Below, piece by piece: positions 44,475-55,179 of a DNA stretch of 64,000 bases; position 1 is the first letter of the stretch; every line of letters starts with the position of its first letter. The translations under genes and the position numbers were made by a program. A model generated the notes under the pieces. It searched no databases and was not told the origin of the DNA. It saw only the letters and a program-made list of their open reading frames with translations. Source of the DNA: Lycium barbarum (taxonomy: Eukaryota; Streptophyta; Magnoliopsida; Solanales; Solanaceae); assembly GCF_019175385.1 (NCBI RefSeq), contig NC_083337.1:164375713-164439712 (forward strand), read 5' to 3'.

Positions 44475-45458
44475 CCTGGAGTCTAAAGGGTTCAGGTTGA
44501 GTCGGACCAAGACCGAGTGCAAGTTTAGTGGCGTGACGTCTGAGGCTGAAGTGGAGGTGAAGCTCGGTATCCAGGCCATCCAAAAGATAGGAAGTTTCAA
44601 ATATCTTGGGTCTATTATTCAAGGAAATGGGAGATAGATGATGATGTCACAATTCGTATTGGTGCAGGGTGGATGAAGTGGAGACTAGCATTAGGAGTCT
44701 TATGTGACAAGAAGGTGCCATCGAAACTTAAAGGCAAGTTCTACAAAGTGGTGGTTAGACCAACTATGTTGTACGGGGTGGAGTGTTGGCCAATCAAGAG
44801 CTTTCACGTTCAGAAGATGAAAGTAGTGGAAATGAGGATGTTGCAATGAATGAGTGGGCATACTAGGAGGGATAGGATTAGAAATGATGATATTTGGAAC
44901 AATGTGGGAGTGGCATCGGTGGAGGACAATATGCGAGAAGTGCAACTGAGGTGGTTCAGACATGTGAAGAGGAGATGCCCGGATGCCCCAGTAAGGAGGT
45001 GTGAGAGGTTGGCTATGGACGGTTTCAGGAGAGGTAGACCGAAGAAGTACCGGGGAGAGGTGATTAGACAGAACTTGGCGCAGTCCCAGCTTACCAAGGA
45101 CATGACCTTAAATAAGGGGTTTTGGAGGGCGCATATTAGAGTAGAAGGTTAGTAGGTAGTTGAGTACTGTCACGCTTATCCTTCTATGCTTGTAGTCGTA
45201 TTATTACTCTTGTAGTTTCTTGCTCGTCGATTTCTGTTACTATTTGTTATTTCTTCTACTTTGACTATTGTATTACTCTGTTTTCATGATTGTTCGTTAT
45301 TCCTTTTTCGTCTGGCTTTGAATTGCTTGTTCCTATGCCGAGGGTCTACCGGAAACAGCCTCTGTACCTTGGTAGAGGTAAGGTCTGCGTACATTTTACC
45401 CTCTTCAGACCCCACTTTGTGGGATTTCATTGGGTATGTTGTTGTCGTAGTAGTATAT
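44475..45458 (+). mobile_element. 5'-truncated RTE LINE, decayed coding part
   Basis: The sequence starts within the RT ORF ([18 protein letters not shown]) and covers the C-terminal half: [18 protein letters not shown], then a frameshift at about 44630, [20 protein letters not shown], a TGA at about 44847, then the [15 protein letters not shown] region to a stop. The 3' UTR follows (GAGGGTCTACCGGAAACAGC, AGACCCCACTTTGTGGGATT), ending TATGTTGTTGTCG. Confidence 0.85.
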
Positions 45459-46200
45459 AATTAAAAGGTTTTCCTTCTTTACGAACTTATATGATTCATA
45501 TGTATAACCATAAATACTGCGAATAATCAAAGACAACTGCTACTTTGTTAAGTGATGAACAGCTGAATGAAAAGTACAACACAACATTCAATCCACAAAG
45601 TATAACATGTGTAGTAGGTACTCACTATTCATTGCTTTCAATTCTTATTTGATTTTTAATTATAGAATTTTAAGAATTAAAATCATGTCACATTTAAGAC
45701 AATGCATATTTATTTTCTCCTATTTTGTCATTTGCCCATTGGCTTATATTAATAAAATATCTCCAGCATCTTATCCAAATGCTGATGTATGGCACTACAT
45801 TAACTGAATTCTTAGTACACTATAATCATTCTAGAAAACAAATGCCACTGCCGAATAAATAGAAAAAAAATTTATGACAACTTTAATTATCACCATTAAG
45901 GAAATTAAATGGTAAGAATGAACCTAGAACAGTTAAGCAACTCTCACCCGCCCTATATTTAATTCTTTTTTGGTACTAATTTCGAAAATTTAGTATCTTT
46001 TTTATTTCATCGGATAGGTGCAGGTTTTTGTACAATTTGGAGGTGGGTTCATCATGAATAGTGTTTTAGTGTAGTACCTTTCTTATGATCAACAAAGGAT
46101 TGATGTATTTTTACAACAAGCTGTCCCATTTTGGATCTGGACATTCTGGTCCACCTTCCTCCCTTGTCTTCTAGTGAACTCCTTTTTTTTTTTTCTAATA
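45459..46200. other. AT-rich intergenic DNA
   Basis: No gene or element border recognised. Confidence 0.4.
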
Positions 46201-46204
46201 ATAA

Positions 46205-48712
46205 CGGGGGTAAATTTCCCAAGGTCACACGTGAGAATTGCCTATAATATCACTTTTGTATTTTTTTTTAGGATTATCATATCACTAAATTATCATTATT
46301 TTTTTCAGAATGTATTAAACACGCAAAAAAAAAATATATGCCATGGATACAATTGGTAATTAACGGTTTAGATTAAGTTCATTATTCATGGTCAATTATG
46401 CCTTTTAAATGTTTAAATTAAAGGAGTAAACAAAGAAAATGAAAATACACGAACTACGTTACTGTTAGTTCATCTACCAAAATGAATTTTCCAGATTTCA
46501 TTATTTAAAAAAAAAATCATAGTAACGTTTTTAAGTTATGTGCTGGAATTGTCACGTCCCAAAATACCCGCTAGACGTGATTGACACCCAGCAAACACCA
46601 CCTGCCAGGCGAACCATATATCATACTCTTAATCATTTACAAAAGCACTAAAAGAAAATAAGTGCAGGTCCAACAACGTTATTAATGATAAAAATGCGAA
46701 ATAGTCGTCAACCAAATTCATAATCGATTTATGAAAACCAATCAACGCTAAGATAAAAAGAATATCTAGCCCACATCCCATGCTAAGACCATGGGGCATC
46801 TAACAGAGTTACATGAGTTTGAGTGTCGGGCATGTAAACCCAAAATAAAAGAAATAACTAGAAATAAACTAGGTAAAGCTGAAATGACTGCCTCCACGAA
46901 CAATGCGGTGGCTCACCTCAGCAACATAATCCACTCACGAAGTCTTCAATTACCAGCCTCGTTCTCAACGACAGTATCTGCATGGACATGCAGGAGTGAG
47001 TTATAAATAAATATAACCCAGTAAGATCCTCGACCCGCCACTTCAAATACCCCTGGAACAAGTGTTAGAAAATACAAACACACAACAAGCACAAAAATAT
47101 TATGCACACGAATATATCATTATATAATAGCAACCAAGGTTCAAACCACTGTTTATCAAATATATTATATATCTCAACACAATTTACACTACAAACCGTT
47201 ATAAGTGGCAGTTAAAGAATTAGTCAACACTATGAATCCACGACAACATACACAATGTGCCAAATATGTCAGGAAGCATACACAATGCCCCAATATCATC
47301 AAGAAGCATACACAATGCTAAGGGAAGCATACACAATGCACCAATATCTGCATGGCTTACAGCTATATCACATCACAAAATAATTTATAAAGAGAGTTTT
47401 TGATTATTTGAAAATAAAGTATATGCGGTTGGCCTTAAGGACCACCGATTCTGCCAAGCACACGCTCGCCCCAACACATGGACCAGGCAGACAAAACATA
47501 TTTTTAAAACGGGTTTTGAAAAGCAAGTACCCAAAGCTTAAAGTCTCACTTACCTCAAATTCACAATTCAAGCACACTTCCCAATAAATCATAATTGCGT
47601 TCTCGAGTCTCCGGATTGCCTCAAACTACACAAAAACGGATTTAGAATGGTCAAAACCCCTAGGGTAAACCACTTCTATATTTTTAGAGGCTTAAACGGT
47701 TAAAGTCAAATTTTAAAGGACGAAAACGCCCTCTGGTCAATGTGTTCAAAACCCGACAAGACTTATGTTTTCGGAAAGGCCTTAACGAGAGGATTCCAAC
47801 GATATATAGAAGTCTAAAATCCGACGCTATTTTCCCTTTCAAATCAATGATTTTAGTTGAAGAACTCTAGAGCTAAACTTTCTCAATTTCTCAAAATATC
47901 CCCATGTTTTCACCATAAAGATTCACCCATAATTATGTAATAAACTTAAATAAAAGATTAGAGTCATTACCTTGATGATTTGGGATGAAAGTTCTTGTTT
48001 TCTCCCTTTCTTTTCCTTTGTCCCACTGGTTTTTTCTCCTTCTGTTGGCACGTTTCCCCTTTTTTTTTTTTTTTTTTTTTTCTTTCAGCAATTTAGTGAT
48101 TCACGCCATCAGAATTTTAAAGCCACACCCCCCCCCCCCCCCCTCCTTTTTTTTCTTTTTTTCCTTTTTGGGCTTTGCCCACTAAATGGCTTCTTTTTCT
48201 ATTTTCTCTTTAATTCTAATTACGAATTTCTTTTCTTTTAAATTTCTTTTAGCTAAAATTACCAACTAAACCCTTATTTAAAAATTGGGTTATTACATGA
48301 ATGGTTTTGTAACACATGGCATATATAAAATACTCAATTGAGGAGTACCGGACAAAAGATTATAAAAGGAAATAAACGTTAAGGGTGTAAAATGCAAAAA
48401 ATTTAAAATCGGATATAAAACTTACGCTTCTTTGATGTTTTTAAACATGGCTAAATGGGTATAAGACATGAGCTGGTTAGTTAAATTAAATGGATTTGGG
48501 CTGAATTACATGGATTTAAAGAGTTAAATAAATTTATTATTAAAAAATAGAGTTTTATGTGACATGACATGCCAATAAGGATAGAAAGAGGGTTTTGTAT
48601 TTGTGTGTTTAATATATTCTGAGGACAATGATAATTAAGTGATATTTTAATCCTAAAAAATAAAAGTGATATTTGTAAGTAATTCTCAATACATACGTGA
48701 ACTTTTAGGGTG
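46205..48712. repeat. Inverted repeat pair flanking the solo LTR
   Basis: 46225-46330 (GAGAATTGCCTATAATATCA, ATATCACTAAATTATCATTA) recurs inverted at 48595-48700. The arms are diverged but collinear over about 110 bp. They could be the ends of an older TIR element that the LTR element entered. Confidence 0.5.
46550..48297 (+). mobile_element. Putative solo LTR, 1.75 kb
   Basis: It begins TGTCACGTCCCAAAATACCC and ends GGGTTATTACA, TG...CA borders typical of a long gypsy-type LTR of Solanaceae. GGAAT precedes it and TGAAT follows, a 4-of-5 match for a target duplication. It contains no protein coding. Four AAGCATACACAATGC-type repeats lie at 47270-47340, and a C16 run at 48128-48143. Confidence 0.6.
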
Positions 48713-49018
48713 ATGTTCAAATCAGGTTGCATGAATCCGATTATTCCATTTGGTGCTTGCTACCTGTCGACAATATGATTACCGAGAAATCACCATTTTT
48801 GTCCCTTGAAATTTCAACATTGGCGATCTTTCTTTATTTATTGACCACTAAACCATGTGCTGACTCGTTATTCATTTTTCATGGTTCCTTGTTCAGTATT
48901 GACTGGAATACTAGAAAAACTAGTGCCTATCATTTAGGCTGTGGCACTACTACTTCGCATATTAAATTCTTGTATGAAACATTAATGAGTCGATATATGG
49001 TGCTCTGAAGACTACTTA
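48713..49018. other. Intergenic DNA
   Basis: Nothing recognisable. Confidence 0.3.
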
Positions 49019-49219
49019 GAACCCGTTTGGATGGACTTATGGCTTTTGACTTAAGTCATAAATTAGGAATTTTAACTTTTAACTTTTGACTTATTTTTAT
49101 CATTTTAGCTTAAAAATAAGTGTTTAAAAATACTTTTTTATTTTAATCAAACACTATAAAAATGCTTAAAAGCTATTTTAGCATAAAAACACCTGAAATA
49201 AGTCAATCCAAACAGGCTC
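49019..49219. mobile_element. Tourist-like MITE with TTA target duplication
   Basis: Ends GAACCCGTTTGGATGGACTT and AGTCAATCCAAACAGGCTC are inverted copies. TTA flanks both sides (49016-49018, 49220-49222), as PIF/Harbinger MITEs leave. 201 bp. Confidence 0.7.
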
Positions 49220-50640
49220 TTATTGAACTCTTCTTAAGCTTCTTACTAGCCCCATCCTCACATTTAACTTTTGCGGTTCTTAATATTGAATTAGTTGTAA
49301 AGTTTTCATATATTTATTTATGCTCAGCATTAGGTTCGGATGAACTCGTTGCCGAAGAACTACATCCGCCATAAATAGAGAGAGACAAATGAACTAACTA
49401 ATCCCTTCGCCTCAAATTATTTGTCTTAATTCCTAAACATAATTGTCTCCCATTATTTATTGTTTTAGAATTTTAAGATAAAATTAAGTACTATTTTTTT
49501 TTCCATTTTACTCTTAGGAGTAATTGTTCTTGAAGACTAACTCATAAATTATGAGGCCCCGTCGCAACGCCCCACAGTCCCGCCGCCCCCTCCCCCACTG
49601 CCACGCCCCACAGTCTCGCCGCCCCCCTCCCCCGCTGTCACGCCTCACAGCCCCGCCCCACCACCTTCTTCTTCACCCCATAGCCCCGCCCCCACCACCT
49701 TCTTCTTCTTCTTCTTCTTCTTCTTCTTCTTCTTTTTCATCCCACAGCCCCGCCCCACAAATCCCTCTTTCTCTGTATATTCTCATCAATCTTTTCTTTT
49801 CATTTTCACCATTTTTTGGTTTCTTGATTTTGATTTTTGTTTTCTTTCAAAAATAAAGTTATGGAATAATGGTTATAGAAGAAATGAGTTTGCTAATAAT
49901 AATCATAATGGCTAACAATAACAACTAAAACAACCAATTTGGACGAATTTGAGTGTAAGTGGGACTAATTTGAGAAGAGTTGAATGAAATTTGTTGGGGG
50001 AGATAATGGCGGTGGTTGTAGGTGTGGGTTAAAGATGGTGTTGGTGTTTTTTTTTTTTTTCTTAAGGGCATTTCGTCCAAACTAATAATGGCCAACAATA
50101 ACAACCAAAACAATCAATTTGGACGAATTTGAGTGTAAGTGAGACTAATTTGAGAAGGAATTGGATGAAATTTAGTGAGGGGATGATGGTGGTGGTGGTA
50201 GGTGTGAGTTAAAGATGATGGTGATGATTTTTTTTTTTTGAAAGGCAGTTTGTCCAATTTGGAATGATAATAATAATAATTTTTTTGGCGGTGGCGGCGG
50301 CAGCGGTGGTGGCAGCAGCGGCGTAGTGATTGCTAAAATAGGGTGAGGATGAGGAAAAAGAAGAAGAAAGAGAAAAGGGAGAAGAAGAAGAAAGAGAAAG
50401 AGAAAAAATAATAAAAGAAAAACAAAAAATGAAGTGTTGGTAATTTTTGACATGGCAATGACGTGGCAATGACGTGACGCGAGTGTAATACACCTCACCT
50501 TGTGAGAGTGGTATTATTTTTTTTAGGGTGGAAAATAATTGAAATGAAAGTTGTTAGGAGGGTATATAAATACAACTTAAGTTTAGTTATTAAAGTGAAT
50601 TTTCGTGTCAAATTTAGGGGCTAACTAATGTCTTTTCTCA
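49220..50640. repeat. Low-complexity region with a 180-bp tandem duplication
   Basis: 49550-49760 has CCCCGCC-rich repeats and a (CTT)n run at 49699-49734. 49905-50088 and 50089-50265 are two copies of a unit starting ATAATGGC(T/C)AACAATAACA. 50285-50410 is G/A-rich (GGCGGTGGCGGCGGCAGCGG). The long open frames here follow from the low complexity. Confidence 0.6.
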
Positions 50641-51017
50641 AGATCCAAATAAAGATAAACATGCCAACATCCACCGTTTGAACCTACCTGGCAATCTCAC
50701 TTTGATTGCCTTATGGGAAGGGAAGAAACTCACCTAACTCAAACGTGTGTATAACAATCTTATCATCTTTTTGATTCGCTTAACATGGCTGTAAAAAATG
50801 GACATATTTTTCTTGAAAAACCTTTGTGTATGCTAATTGGACAAAGAAAATAGTAGAAATTAAATGAACATGAAGATCAATGTCAGGAGACTCTGAACCC
50901 TTTTGTCTACCTAATGACGATAATACTCTAGTCAAACGTGAATTCAAATTACTCGGCGGATCAAAGCACAATGTACAATCTTCCAAATCCACAATTACTC
51001 TAAATCAAATATTTTTC

Positions 51018-51265
51018 ACCCTGTTTGGTATTTTGAAATTGAAGTTGAAGATAAAATTGTGTTTGGTTATAGTTTTTGCAAAGAATATTTAATTATTTGA
51101 ATGTATTGAAAGTGAAAAAAGTGACAAAAAAGTTTTGATTGTTTTTCAAATTTCAAATACAACTTCAAGTTGTATTTGAAATTTTTATGGCCAAACACCA
51201 TAAAGTAAAAAAAGTGAAAAAATATTCCGAAAAATAGTGAATAATTCTCATGGACAAACGGCCCG
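51018..51265. mobile_element. TIR-type MITE (GGGCCCGTTTG family), second copy
   Basis: The right end reads CATGGACAAACGGCCC, the complement of the 21879 left end, and the interior has the same CAACTTCAAGTTGTATT palindrome. Confidence 0.6.
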
Positions 51266-51638
51266 AGGCATATTTTGTCTTTCCCTTTTACAACTTTTGC
51301 CTGCAAATCCACTTTCAAAAACTCAAGAAAAAATAACCAAGTCAAATCTCCAGCTGCACATAGAGAGTTTACAAACTTACAATCTCTCCATTAGAGTAAA
51401 AGCAACAATCTGTTTATATTTCTTAGAGCCACAAAAGTACAATATACAATGTCAAATCTGAAAGAATAATTCTTCAAGTTATTTCCATTCTATCAAAGAT
51501 CAGAACATAATTAATTTTTTTTCCTTTTTTTCCCTCTAATTCCTTTCATGAGGGATGAAGTTTTAAAGGAGAAAATTCACATGAATGGGGTTCAATTAAA
51601 GAAGACAGAAAAATTGGAAGAGAAAAAAAAACTTTCAA

Positions 51639-52547
51639 TTATGTGCTCTTAGAGGCATAGATCAGCAATGAGAATTCAACCTTATCTTGACCTTTTAGTA
51701 GCAATTTGTCTTTATCATCTAGCCACAATCTGCTATCCATTCCACTTCTTGTCCTAAACATAAAAAGTGCAATACCAGAAGCTGGATTAAAGAACCAATC
51801 ATGAACATCCCACATTAAATCAACAAGCAATCCATCCACAAAAATACTCTGATTTCCCCTGAAGTTCCATTGCAGCCTTTTAACTCTAATCACCATCTTC
51901 TTATCAATATAAACTGATAAAACTGGATGCTTTAGACCTTCATTTTCGCCGCTACAACGAATTAAAACATCATGAATGTTGCCATTGTCACAAAATTGAG
52001 CCTTAGTTGAATAAAGGGTGTTGCCAGAAAAGTGTTCTTGTCTTGAAATTAATGAGAACTTTGCCATAGGATTTCCATTTTTCAATTTCCTTAGTGATGC
52101 TTCTTCAGCCATGTCACCAAGAATTAGGCCAAGTTGTGAGTCAACTGTGACAAGTAAATAATATCCATCAATTGGTTCAGGACCTGTTAAATACCTGGCT
52201 GCACACAAATCCCAGAAAATTTCAACCTTGTAATGATCCAAATCCATTGATTTGCTTCCCTTTTTCTTCCTAAAAAGACGCGAATTCGTGTTGAGTTTGA
52301 AGACGCTTGAAGGGTCATCACCAAAGTGCACACTTAGGCCTTGTGTTACATTTGTTTTGGTCCAAGAAATTGTGATCAAGACTTGCTTTTTATTGGACAA
52401 AGTGACTTTGTACAAACAATTGACTGTGTTTTGTACTGAAGGGATTAAATTAGAGGGAGGGATACAAGCAGAATTTGAGTAACTAGAACAAGAAGTATCA
52501 GAGACTTGTACAGCATATTCATTGAAACAAGAAGCAAAGTCTCTCAT
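51639..52547 (-). CDS. DUF868 family protein
   Basis: An intronless ORF of 302 aa. The family is plant-specific and its function is not established. The sequence shows the conserved layout: N-terminal FNEYAVQVSDTSCSS, then PSVQNTVNCLYKVTLS (about residues 35-50), ISWTKTNVTQGLSVHF, a basic patch RLFRKKKGSKSM, VEIFWDLCAARYLTGPEPID, the central GYYLLVTVDSQLGLILGDM, and the C-terminal MWDVHDWFFNPASGIALFMF and SRLWLDDKDKLLLKGQDKVE. The length is normal for the family (about 280-340 aa). There is no signal peptide or membrane segment. The start is the first ATG, after a purine-rich leader. A TATA-like TTATAG lies at about 52690 on the minus strand. Confidence 0.92.
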   Translation of the reverse strand: MRDFASCFNEYAVQVSDTSCSSYSNSACIPPSNLIPSVQNTVNCLYKVTLSNKKQVLITISWTKTNVTQGLSVHFGDDPSSVFKLNTNSRLFRKKKGSKSMDLDHYKVEIFWDLCAARYLTGPEPIDGYYLLVTVDSQLGLILGDMAEEASLRKLKNGNPMAKFSLISRQEHFSGNTLYSTKAQFCDNGNIHDVLIRCSGENEGLKHPVLSVYIDKKMVIRVKRLQWNFRGNQSIFVDGLLVDLMWDVHDWFFNPASGIALFMFRTRSGMDSRLWLDDKDKLLLKGQDKVEFSLLIYASKST

Positions 52548-54894
52548 TTTCTTGAAAAAAATAATAATGAGAAGGGATCTGAAGAAATGGAGGGTTATGG
52601 CTTTTTAATAGAAAGAAATAAAAGAGAGATTTGGAAGGACTTGTTTTGGAATTATTCTGATTGGGAAATTTCAGAGGAAGAAGGAACTATAAATCCTCTT
52701 TCCTGACAGCAAACATGTAAGGTAAGTGTATTAAATATGATTCTCTATTTCTCTCTCTCACCGTAATATTTGCAACTTAGGAGAAGAGAAGAAAGGAAAA
52801 GAAAACAAGAACTTTAAGACAAAACCTTTTGGAGTCCTATATTTTTTATTCTCTTTTGCCAGTTCATCTGACATACTACTTATAAGAAAATAACGTAAAA
52901 ATTAATTAATTTAAGTACCATAGAATAGTGGAGTAATTAAGATGGATCAAAGTCGCAAAGTGGAAATTAATGTGGTAGAAGTTGCATGTTAGTGGTCTAG
53001 TCTATTTTTCTTTTCATTCAGCTTCTTGTAATTTTATTATAGGATTAATGATTGACTAATAACTACAGGCAAGACGCAACCGAGTTGCAATATTAATTAG
53101 ACGCATTCAATAGCTTTTACTTAAATTCTATATTTTTGTTAATTAGAAATTTTATTAAATATTTAATTGTGACTTGCGAGTTAGTAACTAAAAAAACTAT
53201 CAGTTTGATGACAAATTTAGAAATTAAAGACCTCGGACAAGACATGATTCAAAAACAATAAATTGTCAGTTTCTTGAATATCAACTGTTTGCATACAAAG
53301 AATTTGGACGTTCAGTGACTGATTCTTAGGGTATAATCCCATTTTGTATTGTGACTTGTGGGTATATATGAAGAAAGTTGCATATATTAAGAAAAAAAGG
53401 AAAAAAATAATTGTACAATTTGATAGAGAATAAGTACTACGCGATACGTATCAAAAGAAAAAGGAAAAGAATAATTTTACCATTCAATAGAGAATAAGTG
53501 TAAGTTTCTTGTACACGACAAAGTCTGAAGAGTAATGATTAGGTCTTGTGGAGAAAGTTTCAAAGGTGAAAGTCAAGTAAACTGAAGGAATATAATTCAA
53601 AGATCAAGCACTGTAGATGAACGAGATTTTCCACTGGTGGCAATCTTTAAATTTTCTTTTTACTACTTACGGTCTTTATTACTTGTCTTTTAAAGTTTAT
53701 GCACGCCTCTCACAAAACATAATTTCTTAGTCTTAATAACAATAATAAGATCATATATATTTGCCTAAATGACGATTTATTTTTCTCTTGAACGTGTCAC
53801 TAATTAACGCGCTACTTATTGGAGAGGTAAGAGTGAGTTTGAAAAAGAAAATAGTAACTATACTTGATGTTCTAACATACCAAATATTTTGAAACGACTT
53901 TAATCGACCAAATTAACTACTCCTTTTAGGACATGAGGGAGTAGTGATTTATTTGGATTTTGTTACAATTAAAATATGAAAGGATAGTTTTTTTTGTCTT
54001 TCATTTGGAGTTCGATATCTTTATTGGGGTTCGATTAATTTATTGAGAGGATTATGATAGTGAGAGGCTGAGAGCTGGCCCCTAAAAATTACTAAAACAA
54101 GTCTGCTGACCCAACAACTGTGACGTGAGAGGATTATGATAGTGAGAGCTGGCCCCTAAAAATTACTAAAACAAGTCTGCTGACCCAACAACTCCTAACC
54201 CCAAAACATATACAGTATATGATTAAAAGCTAAAGGAATAAGGTTGAGTTATTTTCATCTTCTTTTATCCCTTTGAAATCTCTTTTTTCGTTTACTGTAA
54301 CAGCTTTTGTTATTTTTATCATCATCTTTATTGTGATATATATTGAGCGGAATAAGTAATCCTTTTAATGGTGGTACGCATAAATTTATAGTGCATGAAG
54401 TTGTAGGTGGGAGAAAGAACATTAAATTCTATTTTGTAACCCCCATGAATCTATTAAATTTTTATCGACTGCTTTCACATCACTGTCCGGTCTCCCAAGG
54501 CCTAATGAAGAGAAATATATGTATCACAAAAAAAATGATAGTAATAAAATATCTAAAAGAGAAAAAGAAAAGAAATTCTTTAGCATATTTTATGCTAAAA
54601 GGGAAAATGCTTATCTGTTAAGTTCCGAAACGACATGGTTTTGAAAGAAAGCTAAAATTGGAAAGGATGAATAAGAAGCTAACATAAAAAGGCAAAAGAA
54701 AGAACAGAAAAGAGAAAGATAATGAAAGGCCTAATCAGTTTCAAAGAAAAGCAGGTGTATTGTTATGATTAGTGTCTTAAAACGTATAAAAATTGTACTC
54801 TAATGATAACGCCTTTCTTAATGGTGGAAACTCTTTATTTCGGGGTTCAATGTTTCACCCGATTCAGAGCTAGAGTAAAACTTTAACATATTAT
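52548..54894. other. Upstream of the DUF868 gene; intergenic with a small duplication
   Basis: No gene is seen. 54045-54119 and 54127-54193 are two copies of a segment starting GAGAGGATTATGATAGTGAG and ending CTGACCCAACAACT; the first has an extra 8 bases. Confidence 0.5.
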
Positions 54895-55176
54895 GAGCCT
54901 GTTTGAATGGACTTAAAATAAGCGGCTTATAAGCTGAAAACAGCTTACAAGCCAAAAAAAATAAGTTAAGGTAGCCCAACTTATTTTTTTTTGGCTTATA
55001 AGCTGTTTTCAGCTTATAAGTTGCTTTTTTTAAGCTAAGCCAAACGGACCAACTTATTTTTTTGGACTTATTTTAAGCACAAAATGGCTTATAAGCTGGC
55101 CAACCAAACACTCAAAAAAACTGAAAACAGCTTATAAGCAGTTTTCAGCAACTTATAAGCTAAGCCAAATGGGCTC
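54895..55176. mobile_element. MITE with TAT target duplication and palindromic interior
   Basis: Ends GAGCCTGTTTGAATGGACTT and GCCAAATGGGCTC; TAT at 54892-54894 and 55177-55179. The interior repeats GGCTTATAAGCTG and CAGCTTATAAG in both directions, so it can fold in several ways. Confidence 0.7.
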
Positions 55177-55179
55177 TAT

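Noticed and set aside
47972..48241. ORFs rich in Phe and Pro
   Set aside because: They come from T and C homopolymers inside the solo LTR.
49551..50498. Pro/Ser-rich and Leu-rich ORFs on both strands
   Set aside because: They come from CCCCGCC, CTT and GGC repeats. No conserved domain is visible.
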